A DNA stretch of 64,000 nucleotides, from NCBI GenBank assembly GCA_039545275.1, contig BCHS01000007.1, positions 248,001-312,000 of the forward strand, in the 5' to 3' direction. Both the position numbers and the translations under genes were made by a program. The notes under the pieces were generated by a model. It saw only the letters and a list, made by a program, of their open reading frames with translations, was not told the DNA's origin and made no database searches. This stretch comes from Pseudomicrostroma phylloplanum. Taxonomy: Eukaryota; Basidiomycota; Exobasidiomycetes; Microstromatales. Positions 20,744 to 33,320 of the stretch are shown piece after piece; position 1 is the first letter of the stretch, and every line of letters starts with the position of its first letter.

Positions 20744-21800
20744 AGGCAGGTCAGCGACCCCTGTTCGCTACGGCTCTTGGAGGCTATCTCGAATTCTTTT
20801 TGGCGGTCGTGTAATTCTCCTTTTCCGGACACACATCTCTACCTTTCGAGCTCGGCCGGCTACTTCGGCTCGTCTAAGCTGCGTGGAGCAACGTCGTGTA
20901 CAAATCTTGGCAGCAATTCCCCCTTGAACAGGCCGCGTCTGGGCGGAGTCCAGCTCGTTTCGCATCATACGATTGTGTGATTGCCGTTCAGAGGACGGTG
21001 CGTATCCTGACTCGTAGGCAAGGTCCCTATATGCAGTCTGTACAGGGGCTTCTCAAGTAAAGGAGCGCTTCGGTTGGTCGGGCGAAGAAGCATAACCCGC
21101 TTCCGATAGACCCTTCCGACCCGACAAGTTGCAACTCCGCCAGACCAACACCCCGTTGGGACGCATCCCCGATCAGTGTCCGGCTCCTGTCGGATGCCTA
21201 CCTCCTACTTCAATACCCTTTCCTCATCTACCACGTCCTGCGACGCTGTTCCCAGTCATCTCTCTGTCCCTTGCGTACTCTTACTGTCTTCAACACTCGC
21301 TACAAAGAGCGGTACAAGTAGCCACAGCCCCCTCGAAGGTCGCCGAGTCTTTGGCCTGACTGTATTACATACGCCCCTGTCCCTGCCGCTGCCGACGTCG
21401 ACGCGTCCTATACAGCAGCAGCAGCAGCTTGGTGAGCATAAATTTGATCTCGGGAAGCATTCTATCAGTATCTTCGCTCTTCCCATCTCACAAGAGCTGT
21501 CTTCAGGCGTGCAAACCTGTTGCCAAGGAATCTGAAGCGCAGCCAAACATTCGCGGAGGTGCTTCATATCCGGCAGCACTGCCCCGAGAGAATTCAGGTA
21601 CCACAGCTTTGCTTTGTTGTCCTTCGCCGCTCGCATCTATTAGGCTCGGCTTACTGGATTGGCAGCCCACGGACGCGCCGCTCCGCCTCCGTAGCATATC
21701 CTCAAGCAGAAATTGAGCGTACACGCTTTGCTTCTGGGATCCTCATCTGTGGGGCAGCTTATAAAGAAGCCCAAACCCCGTCTCGCATCATCGAAGCAGT
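20744..21800. other. Divergent intergenic region, arrestin gene / GCK-III kinase
   Basis: About 1.06 kb between two outward starts. It contains scattered TTCCG half-sites (near 20817, 21102 and 21113) and a CAGCAG repeat near 21415-21428. Many overlapping short frames exist on both strands, none with a recognisable protein. I see no RNA gene. Confidence 0.45.
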
Positions 21801-24108
<2,308 letters not shown>

Positions 24109-24560
24109 AGAGGCAGACCGCCAAGCTTCTCCTGATACCTGGCTCAACCTGGCAATCGCTTGCCCGACGCTCTCCCACTGTGATCCTGTCGCTACTGCAC
24201 ACCTTCAGCTGCCATGTTTTGCATGCCTGCCATGACTCCACCGCCTCATCATNCCCTCCCGCCTCTGCTAGCATCGCTTTTGCCCTGTCAGTCTGCAGGC
24301 TCCACCCCATCGTTTCGTTAATACCATTGTTCAGTCGAGCTTCCTGCATCCCCTGGGTGTTGTGTCTAATGCACAGCATAGGTCCTCGGAGCGTGCGGGG
24401 CGCGAAATCTTTCAAGTGGAGGGAAGGCGAGTTGCATCGGTCCGACGTCGGCAACCGTACGAAAGACCGAAGAAGCCGGTACTGAGAGCAGACGCAGTCT
24501 AGAACGGATACCCTGGCCCTACCTTACCTTTTCAAGAGCTAGCTAGCACTAGACTCCATC
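24109..24560. other. Intergenic region with one unresolved base
   Basis: Lies between two tandem plus-strand genes and would hold the kinase 3' UTR and the GST promoter. It contains a single N at about 24253, marking an uncalled base. No gene or RNA was recognised. Confidence 0.5.
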
Positions 24561-25543
24561 ATGACTAGCAAGCAAACACCCAAGATCACACTTCACCATC
24601 TGGAGGCCTCGCGCTCCCTCCGCGTTCTGGTGAGCTACTGCAAAGGCGACGTGGGCTGATCCCCCTCTGCAGCGCAGGACTGACTAAGACTTCACTCCTC
24701 CCGCTTCTCTCACCCATTCCAGTGGCTCCTCGAATATCTCTCGGTGCCATACGACCTGCAATTCTACCCTCGCGATCCAGAGACTCGCTACGCACAGGGT
24801 ACCGAGCCAAATTCGGGCAAGGGTCTAAGCGCCGTGCACCCTCTCGGCCGTTCCCCCGTGCTAGAGGTGGACGGAGTCGTCGTCGCAGAGGCCGGAGCCG
24901 TGCTGACGCTGCTACTCCAGCACTTCCCCAAGCAAGGCACAGCAGGCGGTGGAGCCGATGATCCACGACCGATGGACTTGACCTCCGAGGGACAGGAGCT
25001 CAACTTCTGGGTCCAGTTCGGGGAGAGCTCCCTTTTTCTGCATGCTATCCCCTTCATGTACGGCTTCAAGGGAGGGGTCATCGATGCCTCCTCGGATGGG
25101 TCATCGGTGTTTGAGAAGACGTGCGCGAGAGGATTGAAAGCGGATATGGATTATCTGGAGAGTGCGCTAGGCAAGAAGGGAGGGACGTTGACTGGAGAAG
25201 GACGCGTGGGGCCGGCTGATGTGAGTACTCTCGAGGAGGCCGCCCGGGTGCGCTACCCTCTTTACGGCCTCTGTTCGTGAGGTCTGACTCCGTGACTCTT
25301 TCTCTCTCCTTGCAGATCTGTACCGAAATCTCCGTTGAGTTCATAAAGACGCTCATCCTCCGCCGGCGGCCCGCCTCCTACTGGTCCAGCCTCGGCATCG
25401 AAGGTCTGCTCAGTCCAAACACACAGGCCTGGATGGAGAAGTGCCAGGAGGCGGAGAGCTACAAGCGTGCGACGGAGATTGAGGTGAAGCGTGGAGGGAA
25501 GGTGAAAACGGGAGAGGAGTGGTTGAAGCCGCTGTATGCTTGA
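24561..25543 (+). CDS. Glutathione S-transferase-like protein
   Basis: Three exons, 24561-24629, 24723-25220 and 25316-25543, introns 93 and 95 nt, give 264 aa. The thioredoxin-like N-domain has the pattern ITLHHLEASRSLRVLWLLEYLSVPYDL, in which the Ser of the SRS-type helix start is the likely glutathione-activating residue. GRSPVLEVDG carries the cis-proline and VVAEAGAVLTLLL occupies the position of the usual E-S-x-A-I glutathione-binding segment, here with Ala in place of Ser. A helical C-domain follows (about 105-264). Soluble GSTs of this fungal type are usually detoxification or peroxide-handling enzymes; substrate unknown. Confidence 0.85.
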
Positions 25544-26161
25544 GGTGAGGTGAGAGAAAGGCAAGGGAGACTGGGTTGCTTCTGTAGATAAGTGAGCAAT
25601 AGATGGAGCCGCTGGGGTGGATACAGACTCGCGGTCTTTAAGTCCTGTGAAGCCAGGATCCGAGGAAAAGATATACAGACACACACAGACATAGAGTGGA
25701 CAATGACGAGTGACTGATTGAGGTGGTATGAGCATGATTAAAAGATACAGAGATTGAGGAGTTGATGACGACACGACTTGGGCGAGTCTGAGACCCTTGA
25801 ACAACAAGATGGGGGAGAGCGCAGAAAGAGTGGAGCGGGGCGGGATGCTGGGTGGATAGGCGGGGAAGGTGAGATGGAAGGAAGTGTAGAGGGGGATGGA
25901 TGTGTTGGAGATGCGAGCTGATGATTGCGAGTCTAAGAAGAGCCCCCTGGGGCTTGGCCAGTGTGATGTTGAAGGACGAGTGACAGTGAATCTAGGTATG
26001 TGCTTGATGAAAGGGATCTGGGCCACTTCTGACCGTCACGGAGACGTCTTGACTAATTTGATGTGGGGCTGCTATGTAATATTGCCCCTGCTGGTGCTCA
26101 GCACTGGTGACTTGGTATCTGTGGTTCTCACCCGCCAACGTTTGCCCAAGGGCGATGCGCT
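25544..26161. other. Intergenic, convergent 3' regions
   Basis: Lies between the GST gene (+) and the La-motif gene (-). Frames of 77-254 codons occur on the minus strand, but they are rich in Ser/Leu/Pro and look like non-coding shadow. No RNA gene or repeat was recognised. Confidence 0.45.
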
Positions 26162-29100
26162 TCACGCTCCCCGACCTACCAGGCCTCCGAGACCCTCGGC
26201 AGCAATTACGCCCAGACCGACATCTTCGTCATCGTCGTCTTCCTCGTCTGCACGCTGGTGCCTCTCTCCTACAGGTGTTGCTGCAGTAGCCGTCTTCTGG
26301 ATCTGTGGAGCGCGAAAGGCAGAGCCGCTATCGCTTGCAATTGCGAGGTGCTTGATGTCGTTGGTCAGAGTCGTGGGAGACTTGGCTCCTGAAAAGGCTG
26401 CTTCGGCGGTTGCCTCTCCTATGAAATCGGACTGACTGATGCCCGAACTTGCTGTCTTTCCGAGCATCGGACGCTCCTGTTGGGAGCCTTCCCCATCGCT
26501 CCGCCCACGAAGCTCCAATCGACCGGGTCTATCGTTATTCGTATGGACAGAACTTTCGCTGCTGGTGACTTGGTGACGTTGAGAAGGGGTTGTTGAAGCT
26601 GCAGAAGAAGCCGAGACCATTGATGAGTCTAGAGGGGGAGTGTCATTGGCAGATGATGGTGCGTCTACCGATGAGCGTGCTGCAGGAAGAGATGTCGAAG
26701 AGGATGGGTAATCCTGAGGATGGACAGGTAATCCCCCGTAAGAGACCTGCTGTCCCTCTGCGCCTCTGTATGGCGTCAAGAGACTCGAGTGTTCATCTGA
26801 TACAAGAGGGCTGGGAACTGCACTGGCAGTTCCGTCATGTGGCATCCGCGGCAATCCCCCATTGATCGGATCTCGTGCGCGGGTGCCTGCAATCCCATCG
26901 ACCGACGGGGCTGCGACACCCTCTTTCGCAAAGAGTGGCGGATGGTACGCTGTTGCTGGCGGGTTTGCAGCAGAGTGTGCGACAGCGTGCGGATTTTCGT
27001 GATGCTGTGAGGGCATGTGTCTGCCGTGATCGCTTTGCCGATCCAAGCCGTGAAAATACTGCAGTTGAGGCGGAGGTGGTGAATGAGATTGGGCCGAGTG
27101 CTGTTCGGCGGCGGAAGGTGAGGTGGCCTGAGACAGATTGATGTCCGGCGATGGCGCCTGTGCTGACCCTCCTCTGGCCGACGAGGAGTAGACCGAAGGC
27201 AGAGATGCTTGATTTGAGGGAACCGCGAGTTCTGGCCCAGGAGAAGAAGGGTGTTGATAGGCAATAGGCCATGGATCGAACGTCGTGAGGTGAGTTGGCG
27301 GAACGTGTAGAGGGAACGTAGGCAGTCCTCCCATAGCCGGCTGCCAATGCTGGAGATGGGGCGGGCCATAACTCGACATAGGCTGTGCCGGACCGGGGGG
27401 CATGTAATAGCCTGAGGGCATTTGAGCGCTGTGCGGAAGCCAGAAGCCCTGCTGAGCTTGGGCGAAGACAGCTTGCTGCTCTGACCCGCCTTCACTGTCC
27501 AGACGCATGTGGGGGAAGTGACCAAAGTCATGAGGCGGGAACCCACCTACAGCGCCTGGGACCATAGGCGCACTCATAACAGGTGGGATCAGCATGAGGC
27601 CATCTGGCTGTACTACCCATTCCTGCCAGCCGTGCCTCTTTCGCAGTCGCCTGGCCTCCTCATCCATCTCGACGTGAGGGTTGTGTCTGAGTCTCTCCAG
27701 TACCGGATCGCTGCTGAGCAAGAGGTCTAGCTCCTGCGAGAGCATTCTCACCCTCTTGAAGCTTTGTATCAATGCCAAAGGTACCCAGCCCGAGGCAGGG
27801 TCCATCTGTTGACGTAGAAAGGAGTCTTTGTAGAGGTTTTGCGGCGAAAAGTAGAATTCCACCTGATGGACCAAGCACGATACGGGCGAGTCTGAGGGGA
27901 ATACCACGTGTTCAGGGGCGAGACGAGCACCTAGCGCGCCATTCTCTGGTCGAGGCGACGTCCATACGGTAGCTTGTACTCCGGGAGGAGTGTCGTCGCT
28001 CATCGATAGTGGGAAGTAAGTACCAGAGTTCGAGGTGAACTCAGCTTGGCCAGGGGGAGCATCGTAGAAGTACGGTCCGGGCTGTTGCCAAGAAGGCTGT
28101 CGAGTCTCGGAAACGGGCACGGGGGGAGGTTGATGGTGATGACCATCGAAATGCATCGATGGACCGTAGGCAGGGTACACCAGCGGGGCGTCATAGGCTC
28201 TGCCGGCCGATTCAGCGCGAGTTCTATTGTTTTGGCCCGGAAACGAAACTCGGTGAGCGTGATGCATAGAGCTTGCTCCTTCATTGGCACCGTTGCCAAT
28301 TTGAGAGTCCCAGTCGCCGTCATTGCTCATTGGCACTGTTGCTGAGTACTGCCTTGCTCGATCTTCGCTGCCTGAGACGCGACCCCTTCCGCGGCCTCGA
28401 CCTCGAGCACCGCCACGACCTCGACCAGTGTGCGGATGCGACTTGCCTCTCCATTCCTCTGAAGGATGATGAGCCCTCTCAGAGGAGCCATATTGCTTTT
28501 CACCCTCTCGAATTGAGGTGTACGAGGAGTTCCCATGAGATGCCTTTCTAGTAGGATTTTGCGGCTGTGACATGGAGGCAGCACGGTCCCATGTTGGAGG
28601 CACTGGCACAGAGTCGAGTTGTGTAGAAGCGTTTTCGAAGGTCCCTCTGCCCACTTTCGTAGGCAATTCTTGACCTGCGTATGGGCGACCGAGACCTTTT
28701 GCAGCGTGACGAGAGCCAGCAAGCCGTTGCTCAGCCTCCTTGGCAGCCTGCGCTCCATCCCTTCCAGTATGTCTGTCGGGAGACGGACGGGCTCCTCTGA
28801 GCAAATCCACTTCGCCAGTTGATAGGTTGCCAGCGGCTGGCTCCACTGACATTCTGTCCCGATGCACATTCGGGGCATTCGTAGGCCCAAGCAAGTGGTC
28901 AGTCCCCGCGACCATACTCTGGGCCGGCTTGCGGTTGTCTTCCCCTCCCACGCGCCCGTCCTTCTTTTGAGCTCTGGAGCCACGGTCAGAGTCTTCACGC
29001 TCGCGCTCGGGAGCCCTTCGTAAGGGGCTTTTGTCGGTCTGTCGGGGCTTGCTTGTGCCAGACCCTTCTAGCCTGGGTCCCTTTTGACTGAGATCGCTGC

Positions 29101-30124
29101 CAGCTTTGGCGGCAGGAATAGGAGGTAGTAGATCTTGGGACCGAGTCAGATTTTGGGCGTTTGCGGTCGAATCTGATGCGATTCCCGACGCAGACAGCCC
29201 GCCACCGGTGACTGCTGCCCCCTCGCCAGTGGAAGGCAAGTTCTGGCCGCCGTTGAGCATACTGATATTAGCGAGCCAGGCGTTGTCCGTTGCACCCACA
29301 CCTGAGACGTTGCTCTCGTAGTTGTCCTTCAGAGGTGGGTCGGACGCGGCATCGGTGGCGGCTTTCATGTTTGCCTTGGCTCCGTCTGTGCTCTGAGGTG
29401 TCACAGATGATGTTGGAATCGCCCCGCGTGATCCTTCTGATTCGACTCGACCCTGCCTGTTTCTAGACGCAGTACTTGTGTGATGGGGGCCTCTGTCTGC
29501 TCCGGTTTGATGAGTCGCAGAATGGCGTGGAGTGGCGCCATTCACTCGCGCCGACGTGCTTGTCGCACTGGGAAGCTTATCAAGACTATTGCGCTTGTCT
29601 ATTACCGCTTCTCCTTGGGTAGACGCACGCTGCGACTGAGCGCCAAGAGCCGGACTTGCGCTTGCGGGCTGAAGGGGTATCAAAGCTGCCGCCGCCTCCG
29701 CCTTCTGCAGCTTGCGAAGCTCCCACACATTTGCAGTGGTTGATTTGAGGCCCGTGGCTGCAGGTATAGGTGATGAGGACGACGCTGAGGAGAGATGCCG
29801 GTTTTGCCCATTGCGATCTAAGCCTGTATGCGCATCAGAGGAGCGCGAGCTGACCATATCACTTGCTTGAGGTGTAGAATATGTGACTTTCTGCACGGAA
29901 GACGGCTGAGCAATTGCCTTGCTTTCTTCATTGGCACCGTTTTGTTTCGCCTGAGGGGCTTTGGTGTTGGTAGTGACCGCGAGATTGGTAGAGCTGGCCC
30001 CTGGGTCAACGCTACCACTGCGTCCATTGCCGTCCGTCGGCTTTTCTTCCTTCGCTCGCCGCAGGAGTTCTGCATACGAGGGCTTCGCTTTGCCTGTGGC
30101 ATTCGACCAAGCCGAAGTCGACAT
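26162..30124 (-). CDS. La-motif RNA-binding protein (Sro9/LARP-like)
   Basis: A single exon of 1320 aa. The only folded part visible is a La motif at about residues 740-830: FPSDSPVSCLVHQVEFYFSP, QNLYKDSFLRQQMD, SGWVPLALIQSFKRVRML and DPVLERLRHNPHVEMD. The rest is disordered Ser/Pro/Gln/Gly-rich sequence. Upstream of the La motif is an RG-rich patch (GRGRGGARGRGRGRGRV, about 570-590) that would also bind RNA. No RRM follows the La motif, so it resembles yeast Sro9/Slf1, polysome-associated mRNA-binding proteins, rather than true La. The start ATG at 30124 opens MSTSAWSNATGKAKPSYAEL, a motif shared with fungal Sro9-type N-termini (Trp-x-A-x-G-K-x-x-PSYAELL). It lies tandem with and downstream of Glc8. 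Confidence 0.9.
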   Translation of the reverse strand: MSTSAWSNATGKAKPSYAELLRRAKEEKPTDGNGRSGSVDPGASSTNLAVTTNTKAPQAKQNGANEESKAIAQPSSVQKVTYSTPQASDMVSSRSSDAHTGLDRNGQNRHLSSASSSSPIPAATGLKSTTANVWELRKLQKAEAAAALIPLQPASASPALGAQSQRASTQGEAVIDKRNSLDKLPSATSTSARVNGATPRHSATHQTGADRGPHHTSTASRNRQGRVESEGSRGAIPTSSVTPQSTDGAKANMKAATDAASDPPLKDNYESNVSGVGATDNAWLANISMLNGGQNLPSTGEGAAVTGGGLSASGIASDSTANAQNLTRSQDLLPPIPAAKAGSDLSQKGPRLEGSGTSKPRQTDKSPLRRAPEREREDSDRGSRAQKKDGRVGGEDNRKPAQSMVAGTDHLLGPTNAPNVHRDRMSVEPAAGNLSTGEVDLLRGARPSPDRHTGRDGAQAAKEAEQRLAGSRHAAKGLGRPYAGQELPTKVGRGTFENASTQLDSVPVPPTWDRAASMSQPQNPTRKASHGNSSYTSIREGEKQYGSSERAHHPSEEWRGKSHPHTGRGRGGARGRGRGRGRVSGSEDRARQYSATVPMSNDGDWDSQIGNGANEGASSMHHAHRVSFPGQNNRTRAESAGRAYDAPLVYPAYGPSMHFDGHHHQPPPVPVSETRQPSWQQPGPYFYDAPPGQAEFTSNSGTYFPLSMSDDTPPGVQATVWTSPRPENGALGARLAPEHVVFPSDSPVSCLVHQVEFYFSPQNLYKDSFLRQQMDPASGWVPLALIQSFKRVRMLSQELDLLLSSDPVLERLRHNPHVEMDEEARRLRKRHGWQEWVVQPDGLMLIPPVMSAPMVPGAVGGFPPHDFGHFPHMRLDSEGGSEQQAVFAQAQQGFWLPHSAQMPSGYYMPPGPAQPMSSYGPPHLQHWQPAMGGLPTFPLHVPPTHLTTFDPWPIAYQHPSSPGPELAVPSNQASLPSVYSSSARGGSAQAPSPDINLSQATSPSAAEQHSAQSHSPPPPQLQYFHGLDRQSDHGRHMPSQHHENPHAVAHSAANPPATAYHPPLFAKEGVAAPSVDGIAGTRARDPINGGLPRMPHDGTASAVPSPLVSDEHSSLLTPYRGAEGQQVSYGGLPVHPQDYPSSSTSLPAARSSVDAPSSANDTPPLDSSMVSASSAASTTPSQRHQVTSSESSVHTNNDRPGRLELRGRSDGEGSQQERPMLGKTASSGISQSDFIGEATAEAAFSGAKSPTTLTNDIKHLAIASDSGSAFRAPQIQKTATAATPVGERHQRADEEDDDDEDVGLGVIAAEGLGGLVGRGA

Positions 30125-30952
30125 GCTGTGATGCAGCGATCAGGGAGCAGCGAGAGGGGGAGCCTTGGTGGGCAGCTCTTCGAGCCGTACTGGGGCGTAG
30201 CGAGCAGTCGCTGGGGAAGAGAGCCGCAGAATGTCGCCGACGATTGCGGAATAGCGCAGTCTAATTTGCTGGGGCAGTGTAGGGTGAGACAAGTCTTCGG
30301 CACCTTGTCTCGCTTGTCTCGGAGAGAGGTGACTCTCTTAAACCAAGCTGTGCTCCGAGTGACCTCGTTGCGTCGCCGAGAACCCAGCGCGCTCCAGTTT
30401 CCCACCTTATGAGGACCTTTTACTCGAAGGTGATAGCTCTAGTGACTAGAGGCTCGAGAGGGAAGACTCAATGGCAAGTGCGCTGCTCTGCCTGAACACC
30501 GAGGATAGCTACAATCGCGGGAGCAAGCGGTCGGCTGGCCTTCCCATGCGCCTCCTGCGAGGGTGTGAGCGAGGGAGAGGCGCCTGCAAGCTTGCGATAG
30601 GAGGGGGGTGGAGTTCACTTTCACGAGCTAGGTAGCAGGGGGACTGACGAGAAGGCAGGTTGGACCGCAGAGGGGCTGGTAAGGGAGGGAAGGAAGGACG
30701 GGGTAGTAAGTGCGAATAAGCTACAGGCACGAGCCAAGCGACGCCCACCACCAATCTCCGATCGTCGTCCACTTCCACTCCACTCCACGCCTACTTCCGC
30801 CCCGGGTGCGGACCATCCAGGCTACCTGGGCTTGATAGCATCAAGCGTGTCCAGAAGTCACACGCTGCTATCATTCGCAGGACTGAGCACCACGACGACA
30901 ATAGTTGCTTGGGTGCGAAGAACACGAGACAAAATGAATGCGCAGTCTACTC
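30125..30952. promoter_or_regulatory. Promoter region of the La-motif gene and 3' region of GLC8
   Basis: Lies between two tandem minus-strand genes. The 250 bases directly upstream of the La-gene start would be its promoter and leader. No clear regulatory motif, RNA gene or repeat was recognised; the ORFs here are short and compositionally noisy. Confidence 0.4.
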
Positions 30953-32079
30953 TCAAGTGCCATTGACAACGGCAGCAGCGCCTGGGCCGCGGTCCTCCTC
31001 GTCCTCGTCTTCTTCATCCTCGTCATCAACACCCTTCGAAGCCAGTGCCTTTGCAATGAGAGCTTCTTGACCGTAATGCGCGTTCCTCTTTTTAGCGAAA
31101 GCTTCTTTCTGCGCTCGGGCTTACACAAGAGAAGTAAATGGTGAGATGCCATGTCAGCGGGGCACATATCTGCTCCTTCTCTCAGCATCATTCTGCACTC
31201 ACTCTCTTCGTCTTCCTCCTCTGACACAGCCTCGTTCCTAGCAGCTTCATCCTGCCCATCAATATCCATGGCCTGGTCCGCATTCTGTTGCCTGACGCCG
31301 CTTCGCGAGTCGTCTCCAGCAACAGCTGAGCGGCTGCTCGCTCGACGTGAGGAACTGCCACTGCTCGGCAGCGAGAACGAAGGGCTCCTGCTTTGCGTCC
31401 TCTTGCCATCGCCGCCATCAACCATGTTCTGCACCGTCATATTGCTAGAAGATGCAGACTGCGAACCGGAAGCTTTGAGGTCTGCTGCATCAAGCCCAAC
31501 TGCTAGACCGACGCCACCCTGGGCTCCGCTCGAAGAACCTCTACGACCGGTACCTGCTCCTGCATTCGCTGTTGTGTTGGCCGTAAGCTGAGCATCGGCA
31601 CTTCCACTCGTGGGAGAGCTTGAGGATCCTTCCCCGAAGTAGGACGTCGAAGTTTGTGCAGGCGAAGCGGTGTCCAGATTGAAGGCTGCAGGTGGGCACG
31701 AGGTGGATCAGATGACGCGGATCACAACAATACCGCAGATGGTGCGAAATGACTCACCGTCAAAGCCATCTTCATCCATGCCAGCGCCTCGCACAAAGGG
31801 AGTCTTGGGCTCATCGATCTTCATCCTCTGTGTGTTCTCTTTTTCGAAGTCATGGAGGGCGATGTTCTGTTCGTCCCAGCTCAGACCGTTGGAGAATGTA
31901 CTGTGAGGGCCAGTGGCACCAACGTCAGAGGTACCTTTATCAGATGCGATGGGAGCGGCTCCACCTGACAGTGCATCACCTTCCGCCTGAGATGGCCGAC
32001 GGTCCAGGGGATTCTTGAGGATTCCCTTTGGCTTGGGCGCATGAGCAGAGGGAGGGGGAGAGTGACGAGGCTCGGACAT
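30953..32079 (-). CDS. GLC8: Protein phosphatase 1 inhibitor-2 / Glc8
   Basis: Three exons, 32079-31758, 31685-31203 and 31119-30953, introns 72 and 83 nt, give 323 aa. The PP1-docking motif KGILKN is at residues 18-23. WDEQNIALHDFEKENTQ (second PP1 contact region) leads into MKIDEPKTPFV, where Thr93 is the expected GSK3/Pho85-type regulatory phosphosite. The last exon has the C-terminal helix RAQKEAFAKKRNAHYGQEA that binds the PP1 active site. The family regulates PP1 (Glc7) activity. Most fungal homologues are about 200-230 aa; this one has a Ser/Gly/Ala-rich disordered insert of roughly 120 residues between the phosphosite and the C-terminal helix. The start used, MSEPRHSPPP, follows a TCTCACAG that could be a 5' UTR acceptor. 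Confidence 0.93.
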
Positions 32080-33320
32080 TGCGAATACTGTGAGACTAGG
32101 GAGCTGTGGTGACGATAATGCAGATGGTAACGAGGTGGTGGGAGACCGGTGAGTCCTGTATGCGTGCGTGCCTGTGAGCGCTTTGTGCGTCTTGAATGCT
32201 TGGCCCAAGCGTCGTGCGCGCGGCGGGGTGCCTCTCTGGCCCCGGGGTCCCCTGCTGCCCCTCTGATGCTTGGCCCCCGAGGCCTTTGCAGCGCCCCACA
32301 TCAGCCCCAGACCTCGGCCTCACCTGGGTTTTGTGTGTCTGCCGTAGAGGCTCAGCAATGCAGGATGTAGTGCATCGACGAGGAGATGCAATGCGACCTT
32401 TGCACCGGGCCGAACATCTAATGCTACGGCAAGGGCAGAGTCACCACCCGCTGCCGGCGCCTTTGCCGCTGGACCACCGTTCCGGGCGCTTGCTATCCGA
32501 AAGAGGTCAAACTTTCTCACGATGTCGGCACACGCGTGGGAGCCGCCGTTTTCGTGACGCGACGATTGACAGCAACACCAGTCGAGGTTCGTGTGGTACG
32601 AGAGGAACACAGGGGACATTGCCCTCGCACGACGCACTCCTGACTAGTCTGCGCCTTGCTTCCCCCCATCCCTGGGCAATGCAAACCTGGTGATACCAGC
32701 TTCTGGGTCTCTAGAGGCCTGAAGCCTCCATTTGCGCTCCGCTCGCAAACAAATTAATGGCCGTGAGCGACGGAAATACGAGGCGCCCGATGAGGCAGGT
32801 GAGCCGTCACTTTCTAGCCGAAGTGCGTGCCCCCTTGGTGGCGATGATTCAGCAGATTGGCAGCACTGGTCTCGGCGAGGAAGCATGGGTACATGGCCGC
32901 CTGCTCGGGCACCTCGGATGCGTTTAGCATTGGATAGAGGCAGGTGCCAGTCCCTTGGGAGCCAACCAGCGTAAAGGCTTGGCTGAGTTCAACCTGCGAC
33001 ATTTGCCCCCCCGCTCACTCCCCTCGCCCACGCCCACGCCCCACCCCGCTCCATCCTTGCCCGTTCACCTTGTTCGCCGTCGCGATTCACGCAGCTTCGT
33101 CGCCTCTTCTTACTATACCCATCATTATCATCTACCTTCCTGTGTGCGACGCGACATAGACGACTTCGATCGGCCGCGTGGAGAGCGTCGAAAAGCAGCA
33201 TACAAGCCCATTCGCCCATCTTCCGAGTTCTCCGCCGAAGCAGAGCGATCAAGAACCACGCCCTCGGGGCAGTTTCTCCACGGACGTCGTCCTTACTCTT
33301 CCACCACCTTCATCTCGATC
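32080..33320. promoter_or_regulatory. Divergent intergenic region, GLC8 / disordered protein
   Basis: About 1.24 kb between outward starts. The frame of the downstream gene stays open back to 32955, so a longer N-terminus is possible but would be Pro/Arg/Ser noise. Other ORFs on both strands overlap each other without recognisable domains. I see no RNA gene or repeat. Confidence 0.4.

Noticed and set aside
31151..31591. 146-residue plus-strand frame opposite GLC8
   Set aside because: Antisense to a well-supported GLC8 exon; composition is Ser/Pro/Arg shadow.
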